A program made the position numbers and the translations under genes. Shown here piece by piece: positions 44,469 through 56,129 of a DNA stretch of 64,000 nt. Below the pieces are notes generated by a model that saw nothing but the letters and a program-made list of their open reading frames with translations, made no database searches and was not told the origin of the DNA. Source of the stretch: Gnetum montanum (taxonomy: Eukaryota; Streptophyta; Gnetopsida; Gnetales; Gnetaceae). Within the stretch, counting starts at the first letter, position 1. Each line of letters opens with the position of its first letter. The DNA lies in assembly GCA_015680685.1 (NCBI GenBank), contig MNCI01008872.1, positions 14,773 through 78,772 of the forward strand, read 5' to 3'.

Positions 44469-45850
44469 CAAGCAGGATTAATAAATATTTTTCATTTTCT
44501 TTAATTTTTCAACTTTTTGTTTTTTAGTTTTTCATTTTTCAACTTTTTGTTTTATCTTTTTGTGTGTTTGTATTTTCATATTTTTGTAAGTAATCTCATC
44601 TATGAATAAAACACTCATGTGGATCATTGGTTGAGGTGTGTTTTATGTTATTAAGTCATGAGTGATCAATTATTTGAAACAGTGAGCCCACTACATCCAC
44701 TCATCCACTTTATAAATAAGAGGATCTATTCATGGGTACAGTGATATTCTTGAAATTTCTAAAACTTAAAATTAATTTTGGTGTTCTTGTACCCAGAATG
44801 AAGAAGGATGGACCAAGAGGGAATGATTAGGGTGTGACATCAAGGGGACTTGTGGATTCTCTTTGGTGATGTCTGTAGGAGTTATCATGCAATATGGTTG
44901 TACTAAGATCCTTGTAGATCTAATGAAAAATGGGAGTAAGAGTAATCAAACGGGCACTCAAAAATCAAACGTTGTTTTAGGGGGTCCCACTGGAAAGACA
45001 TGCATCCATGCCTAAAGGTTGGTGGCTTCTCTGGATTCAGTAAAGTGAAAAAAAGAGAGAAAAAGAAAAGAAAAAGAAGTGCCATAAAACAAAAATCACT
45101 CCTCCCTTGCACTAAACACCAAGTGATCGTATGCCTTGTTGTTATGGTACTCTCATAGTTTTTCACCATGGAATGAAACAATGCGATGCCACTGATTAGA
45201 GGGTGGACTTGGTCCTGATCTTGGAACGATGGGTTAATGACACCTTAATCATGCTTTACATGCAAGATTCATGTGCCCTGGGTTAGTCACCTCATGTCCC
45301 AATCTCTACGATCCCTTCTATAGTTTGTCTCATCTCATTGTTCGTGTAATTGTAGCTTGTGTCTCGTGTAGCATAGAATTTTCATCTCATTTTGGTGATA
45401 TTTACATGCATGTGTTTTGTGGAGTTAGTGCAGATTACGTTTAACCCTTCTAGTGCCCACGGACACTTTAAGTGTGGTTACACAAGGGCATAACAGGTTG
45501 AAACCTGCTTTGGGGACGATCCACTTGTGTAATTTTTCATAATCTTCACTAATTCTCTAGTTCAAACACATAATTTCTTCCCCTCAGCTTACTTTTTCAT
45601 AATTTTCTTTCCCTATTCTTATCCCTCTATCATTTAAACGTTCCAATGTACCATTACATTCCCTTTTCTTCATAACCGCCAAATTTTTAATTGCTAAATT
45701 CACATCCTTATCATTAAGAATGCCTCTCGAATTAATGAAATTACCCTAGGATATCTTAATACTTGTCCATGTCCTCATTTTACCCCATTAATTTCAAGAA
45801 CATCCTTAAAAATTTGGTATTTTTCATGTGTCCCACATCACTGGGGACGA
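44469..45850 (+). other. T5 non-coding spacer
   Basis: Homologous to the post-pol spacer of T2 and T4: GGGGACTTGTGGATTC near 44850, and GAAAGACATGCATCCATGCC near 44993. A second TATAAATA-type sequence lies at 44711-44718 without hexamers upstream. A GA/AA-rich run lies at 45045-45080. No credible coding frame. Confidence 0.6.
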
Positions 45851-45878
45851 GATATCACGTCCTATTTACCTATAAATA
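45851..45878 (+). promoter_or_regulatory. T5 internal, LTR-like promoter
   Basis: ACGAGATATCACGTCC holds a single GATATC at 45851, and TATAAATA follows at 45871-45878 (20 bp). The element's LTR reads GATATCACGTAC and has the same TATAAATA 24 bp below its last hexamer. The hexamer type matches this element's own LTR (GATATC), not the GTCGAC type of T2. Confidence 0.55.
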
Positions 45879-46345
45879 GGAACCCTTGCCGCAACACTTA
45901 GCATCATTTTGCCATTTACACAGGGGGAATTTTTGAAATTTTTCTCTACAACTTGCGATTGCGTAACCCTCGCTTTTTCACTCATATCTCGCTCACTGGT
46001 GCTCTGATTTTAATTCCGTTTGAACCTGCTTGAACTCGGAGTGTTCAGTTTAGTCATGGGGGAGAGACACTTGCTGAAAAGTGCCTAAATTTTTTGAAAT
46101 TTATCATTATCCAAAGGACATCAACTAGGGTAATTAACACTAACACTTAGAAAAATTGTGCCAAAAATCATATGACCTTAGGTACACCAGGAGATTAAAA
46201 TGAAATCCACCTAAGTCATAGGACCCATTATTATAATTTTCAGGCACAATCACACAATAACATAAGATCTTTAATTAAAGGCATGTAGTAAGGTATAACT
46301 TGACTTTGAAAACAACCTTACTAACGTTTGGCTGTGTGATTGCAG

Positions 46346-48830
46346 ATGGCCCCGAAATGTGTGCAATGAGAGGGTCCTGTTCAAGGTGAAGAAAAACAAC
46401 CTTGAAGAGGTGGAAGACAGGTCCTTGCCAAACAACATGCAGAACAGGAGGTGCAATCATTCAGCATCCATCAAGAAAAAACTCCTACAAGATGGTCTAG
46501 GCAGGCAGAAAGAGGAGCTCCTGCTGCACCTAAACTAGGACAACAACTCACGTTGCCCCTGGAATGTGTTCAGTGTGGTGCCTAGTACTTAGGTGAAACG
46601 TACCTGTTCTGGCACAATAAGGAGCAAGGAACCACAGTTAACATTTGTGGTGTGACAGTAGACTTTTCTGTGTAGGCAATTTCGAAAGTGTTAAACCTTC
46701 CAAATTCAGGCCCCCATGTTGCTCGGTTATCTACCCAATTAGACCCTGATGTGCAAAAGGATTGGTTAGAGAAGGTTTATGGTAGAGATAAAACTTTTGG
46801 AGAATTGATGACGGAAGAGCGGGTTTATTTCAAAATTGGAACCTATCACCTCTTCTCCACAAAAGGTTTGAAAAGAATATCTACATATGAGACAAGGGGA
46901 TGTGCAGTGTTGATGGGGAAGGTTAACGCTAACCTTCCCCATCTATATTTGACGGAGATCCTAAGGTGATTCAAAGAATAGAAGTCAGGGAAGATGGTGC
47001 TGCCTTTTCCCTGCCTTATTAGAAAACTGTGTCGACGGGCTGGTANAGTGGCTGATCCTGGCCTGTGCTGGGTCCTACTTCTTGTTGTTGGCTGGGACCT
47101 ATGGCTNGCAAGACTACAGACCATCGATGAGCCATCTTAGGGCCATCGTCGAGACAGTTAGTTGGGGAAGTCCTGATGACGCAAACCTCTTCCATGTCAT
47201 TGATGATGTCAACCAGCCTACTATTTCATTAGATTGCATAAGGGGTGAATTATTAATTCAAATAGGAGGAGGGGAAAGCAGATGGTCACAACAGATCTCA
47301 AGAAACGCAGCATCTTTTCAAGTGCAGTTAGAGACTGGTGAAGGGGCCACTGTGGTGGTCATGTAACACTAGGATGCCGCAGAAGCTGCTGAAGTGGTTG
47401 CTGACCATATCAAAGAATCCTTTAATGTACCTATTGTGCCACTAGTAGATCTTTTAGGAGCATGAGATGCTCAAACTCTTGCCAAAACCTCAATGACTCC
47501 TGTGGAACATGAGGATGCATTGGACAGATTGCTTCAAACAGGAAAAGTTTTGACGTCCTTGTTTGACATCCCCTAGGATGTAATGGCAATTCAATCAGAC
47601 CTCATTTCCACAAAGGGGAAGCTAGTCATATCTGAAGTAAGGGCAAAGCATGCTGAAGCTGAAGTGCAAAAACTACAAGAGCAGCTCGTAGCCTTACAAG
47701 CAGCACAGCGGGACCCTTTGCAATTTGTTCCCGTAGATCAGCTAGACAACTTTAGAACCAAACAATTAACAAAGCTAATTGCAGAAAATAAGAAGATGGC
47801 AGAAGAAAAGGAGATGACCACTTGGGATGCCTCCGTAGCACAAGCGCAAACTCATGTGCATCTTAAGACACTCAAGGCCTTAGAAGCAGAGAATAAGCAG
47901 TTGGTTGCAGATAACCTTCGGTTGACTTTTGTGGAGAAACAAAAGAATGTTCTCGATGAACACTTTCATCAGTTACGAGAACAGTTCATTCAGGTTAGCC
48001 AAGATGTAGGCCGTTTAGCTAGAGAAAATCGAACCCTCTCAATGGAGGAGGTACGTGCTATTCGCCAAAAATCAGCCATTGAGATAAGCACGTGGCAGAA
48101 TGAGGCTAAACGACATGAGAAGCTGAAGGAGCATTTTCGTGATTAGGTGGGGATGTACAAACAAATCCTGGAGAAGGAGATCCATATGACCAAGGTTCAA
48201 ATCAACAACATTAGTGCTCAGCACACTGATTGGAGGGCCATATTGGACACTTACGCCTTCGCCCACCAAGCAGAAATTAAGAACCGGGACCTGCAGATCC
48301 AAGACTTGACCGAATACATGGACTTGGCAAACCTTAGATATGCCAACCTGTCCATGTTAACAGCAGGATGCCCAAGGTCAGAGCTCGAGTAGCAGGTAGC
48401 TTCCACCCATATCAAATATGAAGCAGAATTTGCAGAGTGCAAGAAGCTGGCTGAGAAACTAGATGTCGCAAATTCTGAACTTGCGATGGTAAAAGAAAGC
48501 TACCAAGGACAGAAAGATGTTGTAACCAACTTGGCTCAATGGCTAATAGAGCTTCACGAATACAAAGACAAAGCCAGAGCCTATGAAGAGGAACGACGGG
48601 TGTTCGTGGCATGGTATGTCAAAGCTAATCAGATGTTTCTGCAACTACCCTGTTTGTGGGAAGTGCGGACTCCGTCAAACATCAGAACATTAGCATGGAC
48701 GGCACAAGACCCTCGGACTGAAGAGGAGAAACTCCAGGCCATTCTTCAATGTCGTCAACCTTCCAAGCTTGGAGCACATGACAAGGGAAAAGCACCCATG
48801 GAGGAGCCATTACCACCAGGAACTACATGA
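46346..48830 (+). pseudogene. T5 accessory (env-position) gene with coiled coil; internal assembly gap
   Basis: The start MAPKCVQ follows acceptor TGTGATTGCAG (46345). The N-domain reads YLGETYLFWHN (about 46590) and, in the open part 46688-46969, ERVYFKIGTYHLFSTKG and LMGKVNANLPHLYLTEI. Then comes LPFPCLIRKLCRRAG (about 46995-47040), after which Ns at 47046 and 47107 bracket 60 unrelated-looking bases. The coiled-coil half is well kept: MSHLRAIVETV (47129), ISRNAASFQVQLETGEGATV, then 47583-48146 open (187 codons: LISTKGKLVISEVRAKHAEA, VQKLQEQLVAL). It ends KGKAPMEEPLPPGTT with stop 48828-48830. Compared with T4, about 200-300 bases are missing at the Ns. Confidence 0.78.
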
Positions 48831-48980
48831 GTTCCATTTTTTTGTAGTGTAGCATTTTTTCTGTGTTGTGTCTCCCCACACTGCAGCATTAGTCCATTTC
48901 TTTTTCTAGTTAATAATCCCATACCTATCCACTATGTAATCAATGAAGCTTGTTCTCCTTGTAACTCAAGGATGAGTTTT

Positions 48981-48998
48981 TATTCAGTCGTGGGGGTA
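48981..48998 (+). promoter_or_regulatory. T5 polypurine tract
   Basis: TATTCAGTCGTGGGGGTA directly precedes the 3' LTR. Confidence 0.88.
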
Positions 48999-49910
48999 TG
49001 ATGAGACGTGATTCGCATAGGCAGCAATATCGCGTATGCGATATCGCATCCGCCACGATATCACATCCCCCGTGATATCGTGTATGCGATATCGCAGTCC
49101 GCTTCCATATCTATAAATAAGACACAACTCTCCCTTGTTTTGGCATCCTGAATTAGAAGTAGCAAAGCTCTAGCAATTTGATCCCTCCAGAGTTAGATTT
49201 TTTTCCCGTGTCTACCCGCAGTGTGGTGAATGTAATTGTACGGTGTCTTTATTCGAGTATGTCGTACTTGGACATGCACATGATTGGCAATAAAGATCGA
49301 GATTACTTCATCATTATAGCATTCACTTTGTTGTTTATTTATTTGTTTATTTCTTTAATGTTATTTACTGTTTTCTCTCTCTCACCCTTAAACTCCTAGA
49401 ACATGGAACGAGTACGACTTGATTATGAGCATTTAAGTGTGACTACTTGGTAGCCCAGTGGCGTATCCAAGATCTACGCTTGGTAACCCAGTGGCATATC
49501 TAGGATCTACGCTTGGTAATCCTAGTGGCGTACCTAGGATCTATGTTTGGTAATCCCAGTGGTAGTCGTGCACGAGGTCCAAGATGTGTACAATTGATCA
49601 AGGAATCGGTTGCTCGTCGCACTTAGGCTAGATTAGATTTTCTTACCCTTTTCCTCCTAGCTTAGCTTAGTTAATATTATTTTCCATTACCTTCAGGAAT
49701 AGCATAGATTAGGAACATATCGTACACCTCACACTGGACTAAACCATACGTGACAAATATACAATACTAGTCCAAGTGGGAAAATAGCGAACTGCGACCT
49801 AAGGATAACTGTCTAGGTGCCACAACTAGTCCGTCTGTGGAGTTTGACCAGATCGCTCGTGCTAGGCTCATTTCATATGGTTGAATGTAGGGGTAGCTCA
49901 CCACTCATCA
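48999..49910 (+). repeat. T5 3' LTR, complete
   Basis: 912 bp. U3 hexamers at 49026, 49040, 49057, 49074 and 49088 (14, 17, 17, 14) lack one 33-bp double unit present in the left copy. TATAAATA lies at 49112-49119. Three tandem units of 33-34 bp (49461-49561, core CTTGGTAAYCCNAGTGGC) lie in R/U5. Differences from the left copy are mostly C-to-T or G-to-A at CG sites. Confidence 0.9.
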
Positions 49911-50260
49911 GTCTTAATATGCAACATTGAAATTTAGTTTTAACATCTCATGTTAGCTTTTTAAATTCTCATGTTGATATTCTCTTTGATGTGTGGCGTC
50001 ATATCTCTAGATAAATTTTTGATGTTCCACATTAGACTTTTAACATTTGGCATTAGTTTCATCTTTGATATCTTATGGTTGCTTTTATAATCAACTCTGA
50101 AATTTCTTATCAAATTAGTTTTGATGTCTCATGTCAGATCTTTTAATATTTTACTTCAAGCTTGCTTCCAATGTCCAATGTTAAATCTCATTTCCAACTT
50201 TTGATGTCCTATGTCACATCTTTGATGTCTGGTGTCAAAATTTTGTATTCTATATCATTT
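49911..50260 (+). repeat. T6 degenerate repeat array, right part
   Basis: Continues the array from 41780. About ten units each open with TTTGATGTC or TTTAACATC and carry an ATGTTAG-like or ATGTCAGATC-like end. Units vary from about 20 to 45 bp. Confidence 0.65.
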
Positions 50261-51480
50261 CTCCTATTTAGAATCTTTAGAAATCTTTTAGAAGATTATG
50301 TGTGCCCCATTGCATCATTTCTACATGATCTATGAGGCATTTTGGGCCTATATATAGGAGAATACCCCTTAATATAAAGGGTTAACATTTATAACCATCA
50401 GGCTAGTAATTCAACTTTTCAAATAAAGGTTATCAACACTTCTCTTTTAAGAGATCTGTTACTTATTTTAGCTCTCTTTTTCTTTTTCTCTCTTTTACTT
50501 GCTAACACATTGTATCTCCTTCATGTTTTCCTCTTGAAATACCAAGATTTTCTAAGAATCAGGCTAACACATTGATGTAAGTATCCTCCTATAGTCATTA
50601 GCTACTAGATCTACTTTTGTTCCTATTGTATAGTACATCTCTAGGATCATACTTTTACAAGTTTCTTTTTTTTTTTACTTGTAAATTTTGGTTTTCTATT
50701 CTAGGATTTTTTATCTCTGGTTTTACTTATATTTGCTTCAGATCAATTTTATTCACGTTTTGCTTCTTGGCTTACATACGTTAATTGATAGATCTATTTC
50801 TTCTCTATGCTATTTCAAATACTTTCATTGCCAATCACACTTCTATATTACGTTGTGTTTTCTCTATGCTTAGACATTATTTACAAGGTATTTTCTACAT
50901 GTGCATAATTCCTTCTTATTCATTACTTGCTAATGTTGGCAAAATGTATGACTCAGATTGTTAAATTTATCCTTTGATCTGCAAGTCCCGTTTAATTTGA
51001 GGAATATTTCCTAAAAGGTTAGTTTTTCTTAGACCATTTGGTGGCTGCAAATTTCCTAGCTTAGTTTCATGTAGGTTGTGCCGATTTCCACTTGTTATGA
51101 TGATTCCTACTATAACATCTTTCACACTAGGAGGACCTTCATAGAAGTGAATGCTCTTCTCGGATTATTCTTTGTTCTAGCTCTACTATAATTTTCATGT
51201 CTTTGGACATGTTTCTATTTATTTTTATTTTTCATTAAGTGCCATTAACATTGTGTTGATGCATAGATGTTATGTCATTTCTTTTCTATGATCTTTACAT
51301 TATTTTTCTGAATTGCTTATCACAAACTTCTTTTGACCATCATGTTAAAATTTTTTACGTTGTGTAGAAACTTTGTGATTTCAATGTCATCATAGAAACC
51401 AAAGCTTTTTATTTTTTGTTTCAAGTGTAAACCTATTTTCAAGGACAAGTTGGCAAATCGGAAACACCTTTGTAAAGTCA
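50261..51480 (+). other. T6 putative LTR promoter and leader
   Basis: TATATATA at 50349-50356 follows the repeat array, as in an LTR where U3 subrepeats precede a TATA box. The rest is T-rich (50460-50900) with no credible coding frame. I could not place the LTR end or primer-binding site, so calling it an LTR is inference. Confidence 0.4.
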
Positions 51481-54010
51481 CAAAAGGCATCTCCAAAATT
51501 TACAGGCTACTAGATCTTATGAGGAATTAGGCCTTTTCAAGTGGACTTAGCTTGATCAACTATAAGGTAGCTTATATGAAATGGGAGCTTACCTACACTC
51601 TCATTGCTAAAATGCTCAAACTTATGCTGGAGTATGAGGAAGCCAACAATTTACCATCTTTTCTTTTTGATCTTGATCCTTACATTAAGCTGGATGATAA
51701 GAAGGCTCAAGATATAACGAAATTTGTTATGAAGCAAGTGAAAATACAAGAGCAATTTCATCTTCAAATTGAAAAGGCTAGGATGAAGAGCCTTCTAGAT
51801 CAACCCCTTGGTCCTTATGTTACTTTGAGGACAAGAAAAGGTAGTGTTGCTTCTAAATCAGACCTCCATCTCATAGAAGAAGATGAGGTGCAAAAAATTG
51901 GGGACTTGACAAAAGTAACCCTCATGATCATCACATCCATCATGTAAACATATCAGCTACTTAAGGTTGTGCATTTGGATTTATTTCACATTCTATTGAA
52001 CCATTTAATACCTCTCTTACTACTCATCTACTGTACCAACTTTTTCCACCAAACATTGTTAGGAACCCACATGCTATGTTCCAATCATTAGTTCCACCCT
52101 TTTGAACTACTTTTTATTTTATTTCTTAGCCTTAATTAACTATACCTTCATTTCAACCTTTTCCCTTGTCAACTCCTACTTCATAGTTCTTTAGAGTTTC
52201 ACAACCCATAGGTGCTTTTCCTTTTCCTATATATCCATCCAACAGAGTTTCCTTAGGTATACCTACCTTAGCTCTAAGTGGGCCTATACCTCATGTACAA
52301 CCTTTTCAAACCTCTGCACCAACTATAATTCTTCCATCTCTTATCATTTTCCTTATGACAGATCCATAGCTACTTGTATTGCTTAATGATGTGATGCTAC
52401 ATCTTTAGAGAAATGAAGACAAAATGGCCAACATGCTCAGCTTATAATAAAATGGTTAAATTTCCTTGGACAAGGTCTTAAATGACCCCATTGGCTCTAT
52501 GATTCCATTGTTAGTTTTTCCTAAGAGAGTTTCGCTACCTATCTTCACCAAGTATAATGATGAGACAGGAGACCCCATGAATCATGTGGTCACTTTCAGA
52601 AATGAGTTCATGCTTCTAGCTCCTTACCCTCACAAAGGGCTGAGATGCTTCTCCAACTTATTATTTGAAATGGCTTTAGAATGGTATAGGTCCGTAACAC
52701 ATAGATCTATTACTCTTTAGATCAATTGCTTGTAGCCTTCATTGAATGCTTCAAGTTCAATGTACCTTAAAGCATGGGTGTAATGTCTTTTTTTGACATC
52801 AAACCAACTTCAAATGAATCCATCGATAAGTTTATTTCTTGATGGACAACAACATCAACAAAACTATTCTATCATTTGGAAAAGGATCAACTACAAGACA
52901 TCTTTGAAGCAATTGTCATTAATTACATTTAGAAGAGGATGGCTTATCTTAAGCCTCATTCTTTGAATGATGCTTTCTTGGCTACTAGATGCATTGAAGT
53001 TGTTATTTAATTTAATGATCAAGAATTCATGGTAGTTCATAATAAAGCTGCTAAGGCTACTAAACAAGAGAAGACTACCCTAACCACTATAAGTGTCTCT
53101 TTAATTTCTAAGAGACAAACCAATGCTCCTTCTAGTGTTTCTTCATCTGCTCAACTACCTAGACCTCAAAGAAGTAAGGATTAGTACACTAAGATACCTA
53201 TGAGGTATTATTTACTCTTGAAAAGTCTCCTTAGAGATGGTCATCTTAAGAAGAAGAAGGTCTCTAATCAGATGAGAGCACACTTTCGTCACATACAATT
53301 GATAACCATGGATCCTTCTTAGTAGCAAGAAGGAGATCCTAAGGTGCCAAAGTAACATGACTATCATAAGTATTACTATTATCATGAGACCACTGAACAT
53401 GATACAAAGAATTACTAGAATTTAAATAATGTCCAAGATCTCATTAATAAGGGTAAGATATTAGTGGAAAGTGATCCATCCATAATGCATCCCAATAATT
53501 AGTAGCTTGAGGTATTTCAAAACTCCTTGAGGGTTGGAGGGACAATTTCAACCTTTATGCCTAAACACAAAGCTAGTAAGTCTCTACCAAAAGAGCCTTA
53601 CGTCATCTACTATTTTAACTACAATCAAACTAGGTAGTCCTCATTGTGACCTTAGAAGCCTTATGTGATTTGTTGGTCTGACTACAATCCATCATCTAAG
53701 CCAAAGTGCTCATCATCACCTCCTTATCACATCTATGCTAATAACTCTTAATAGTCTCCTCCTACTCAACATTCATCATTATCTATCCCTAATCTTATTG
53801 CATTTCATTTAGAACCTCAAAATACTCTTTCATATGTTATACCTAATACATCTCCCTTTCCTTCACCCCATGTAAAAATCTTGACCTGTAGTTAACAAAC
53901 CAATGAGTCTCACTCAACTAAGTAGAAGGATAAGACAACTGATGTTCCAAAGCAATCTTCTAAGATAACAAGGAAGATTAGTTATCACAACTTAGAAATT
54001 TGTATAAATG
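51480..54010 (+). pseudogene. T6 gag of Tat/Ogre-like type, decayed
   Basis: The open part 51552-51947 looks like an N-terminal helical region (EEANNLPSFLFDLDPYIKLD). At 52466-52720 a gag core appears: LPIFTKYNDETGDPMNHVVT and LFEMALEWYRSV, the wording typical of the Tat-branch gag (KYDGTGDP, ALEWY). Later pieces include YCxYHxxxxHDT-like HETTEHDTKNY (about 53385-53415) and QDLINKGKIL (53430-53465), again Tat-like. The knuckle cysteines are lost. No protease or polymerase follows; sequence homology fades near 54010. It differs clearly from the gags of T1-T5 and T7. Confidence 0.65.
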
Positions 54011-55102
54011 TAATTATTTAATTTAATGCATATAATTAATACTTGAATATTGTTAGATTTGTTTCAATAGATTAGCTTATTTTTATTATTATTAATATTG
54101 TTGTTGTTGTTGTTAGGTTCCTATGTAAGTGAAAGCAAGTTACTTATTAGGGTATTGTGTTAAAATTTTCTATCCTTTATTTTACTACTATTGAAGCTTA
54201 GTCATATATCTTCTAAATACTTTATGATTAAATATTGAAATCCAATTATCCAAAGAAGTTTTTCTTTTCTCAATTATCATGCTGTTACAAGTATTTGACT
54301 ATGCATATTTATTTCTTTACGCACACTTAGTGATGTATATTCAATCTTTATTATGCATAACTAGTTATGAATCTTTTATTTTTTATTATACACATGATTA
54401 TTCTAGAAAAGGTAAGTCTTAGTAAGGTACAATCCTCCACTGGAGAAAATCAAAGTGGTGAAGCTTATAACTATTTCTGAACCTCTTAGGAAGAAAAATT
54501 TAGGAAGGGTCCAAAGTTAGGCTTTTACAAGATAGTGCTTTAAGTCTCTTTAATTCTTATCCTCTCTAAGATAGCTAGAAAGTCTAAGACATGGGAGCTT
54601 GAGAAGAGAACTAGATTTGATTTTAAAAGAAGAGATCTCTAGTTGTAGTCTCTTTAGTAACTAAATAATTTGATAGGGAAGATTTATCAAGTACTTTGGT
54701 TTCATAAAACACATGTATCTATTCATTATTCTTATCTTAATTCATGGTTGTATAAGCTAGGATTTTGAGTTATGCATTTAAATGTAAGATCCTGTTTAGA
54801 TGCAACTGATTATTATCAACATGATTTTAATGCTGATCTCTAAACCATTATATTCTTTGGTATGTGTACTCTTTATTTTAATTAAAAAATATAACCTTAA
54901 CAATTTCTAGATAATTTATTAATTCATATTATTCTTGATGATACAATCCAAAAAGAAGAAGAACTAGAGTTTGAATAAACTTGGTAAAATAGGAGAGAAA
55001 CAATAATGGAAAGAGTAACATGAGAATCATACACTAATATATCAATATAACATTGATGATGGGATAAAGAAAATATTTGGATTTTATCCTATTCATCCTT
55101 GC
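54011..55102 (+). other. Unassigned AT-rich sequence left of T7
   Basis: Contains (TTG)5 at 54098-54112. 54400-54690 reads as a charged, broken frame I do not recognise. It ends with CTTGC (55098-55102), the target duplication of T7. Confidence 0.5.
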
Positions 55103-56129
55103 TGATGAGCGACGAGGTACCTCCTATGCCCAACCATACGAATCATAAGCGTTCATGCACAATCTGGTCAAATTTTGTGGATGGGACTAGTTGTGGCATC
55201 TAGATCATTATGCCTTGATCGCAATTTGCTATCTTTCCACTTGGACTAGTGGTAGCTTTATCATGTATGGTTGAGTCCAGAGTAAGGCATATGATAATTG
55301 ATGTTGTTTTGGCCTTATGCTTCTCCTAACAATAATAATAAAATCAATTATTTAATCTAATTAACAACATAAATATAAAGCCTAAACTAGCCTACGGGTG
55401 ATGAGTGTTTGTTCCTAGCTTATTGTATATATCTTAAACCCACATATCCACTATTGGAATTACCAAGCGCTATGCTGTTGGGTGAATCAAGCAATAATGC
55501 TACTGGGATTACCAAGTGAATGTGTGTTTACGCTTGAAATTGGTCACACTCATTTCACCAATTCATTAACATGCATGGAAAAGTAAATATTAACTAAGTA
55601 CATGGAATATAAATTGCATTAAAAGTAAATTTAATCTAAGTCAAAGTGCTGCAATGAATAAGGATCAATCTCGATCTTATTACTGTTCATGGAAAGTGTC
55701 TAGGTACATTGCCACTTGAATAAAACATTGTACAACTGACTCAAATCCACACTGTGAGCACTCACTGATTGTTTTCTAAGATTACAAAATAAAACTGCAG
55801 GACTTTGGCTATTCTATTGATAAAATAATTGCATAAACATGGTTGTGAATGTGTATTTAGAGATTTTATTGCTAGGCCATGTCAACGGGGCCTTGTCGAT
55901 GCATGAAATGATGCCTCAACGAGGCTACGTCAATGAGGCCTTGTTGACAGGACCTTGTGATTAGGACCTTGTTATCAAAGCCTTGTTATTAGGGCCTTAT
56001 TATCGGGGCCTTGTTATTGGAGCCTTTTTATCAGAGCTAGGATATCATAGCCTTATTATTAGGGCTAGGATATCAAAGCCAACCAAAAAGTTGACTTTTT
56101 AGATAACCCAGCCAACTGATGATTCATCA
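55103..56129 (-). repeat. T7 3' LTR
   Basis: 1027 bp, TGATGAGCGACGAGG to TCATCA. It contains a 14-bp tandem array at 55936-56076 in U3, and CAAGCAATAATGCTACTGGG-type repeats near 55490. It differs from the right copy mostly at CG-derived sites and in repeat copy number. Confidence 0.9.
55936..56076 (-). repeat. T7 U3 14-bp tandem array, ten units
   Basis: Ten units of 13-16 bp, seven of exactly 14 (for example AGCCTTGTTATTAG, GGCTAGGATATCAA). Each has a GGCC-like linker and a hexamer TTATYR, GATATC or GTTGAC. The right LTR has six units in the same place. Confidence 0.85.

Larger units (their letters stand above)
41781..49910 (+). mobile_element. T5: non-autonomous Athila-like element with gag and accessory gene but no pol
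   Basis: TGATGA at 41781 and TCATCA at 49910, flanked by GTCTT at 41776-41780 and 49911-49915, a perfect 5-bp target duplication. Order: LTR, primer-binding site, gag (42481-44468), spacer, internal promoter (45851-45878), intron, accessory gene (46346-48830), polypurine tract, LTR (48999-49910). Protease, reverse transcriptase, RNase H and integrase are wholly absent; the spacer equivalent to the post-pol region follows gag directly. Three Ns fall inside the element and its left LTR is about 340 bp shorter than the right, so its true length is probably greater. Confidence 0.9.

Noticed and set aside
44711-44718. TATAAATA as another internal promoter in T5
   Set aside because: No hexamer array or conserved context upstream, and no counterpart in T2-T4.
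51552-51947. 131-codon frame as a host gene
   Set aside because: It lies in frame context upstream of a Tat-like gag core and has no separate gene structure.
54400-54690. Charged frame left of T7 as a gene
   Set aside because: Broken by stops and not similar to anything I recognise; left as unassigned.
55936-56076. CRISPR-like regularly spaced repeats
   Set aside because: Units are 14 bp with no spacers and lie inside a plant LTR's U3.
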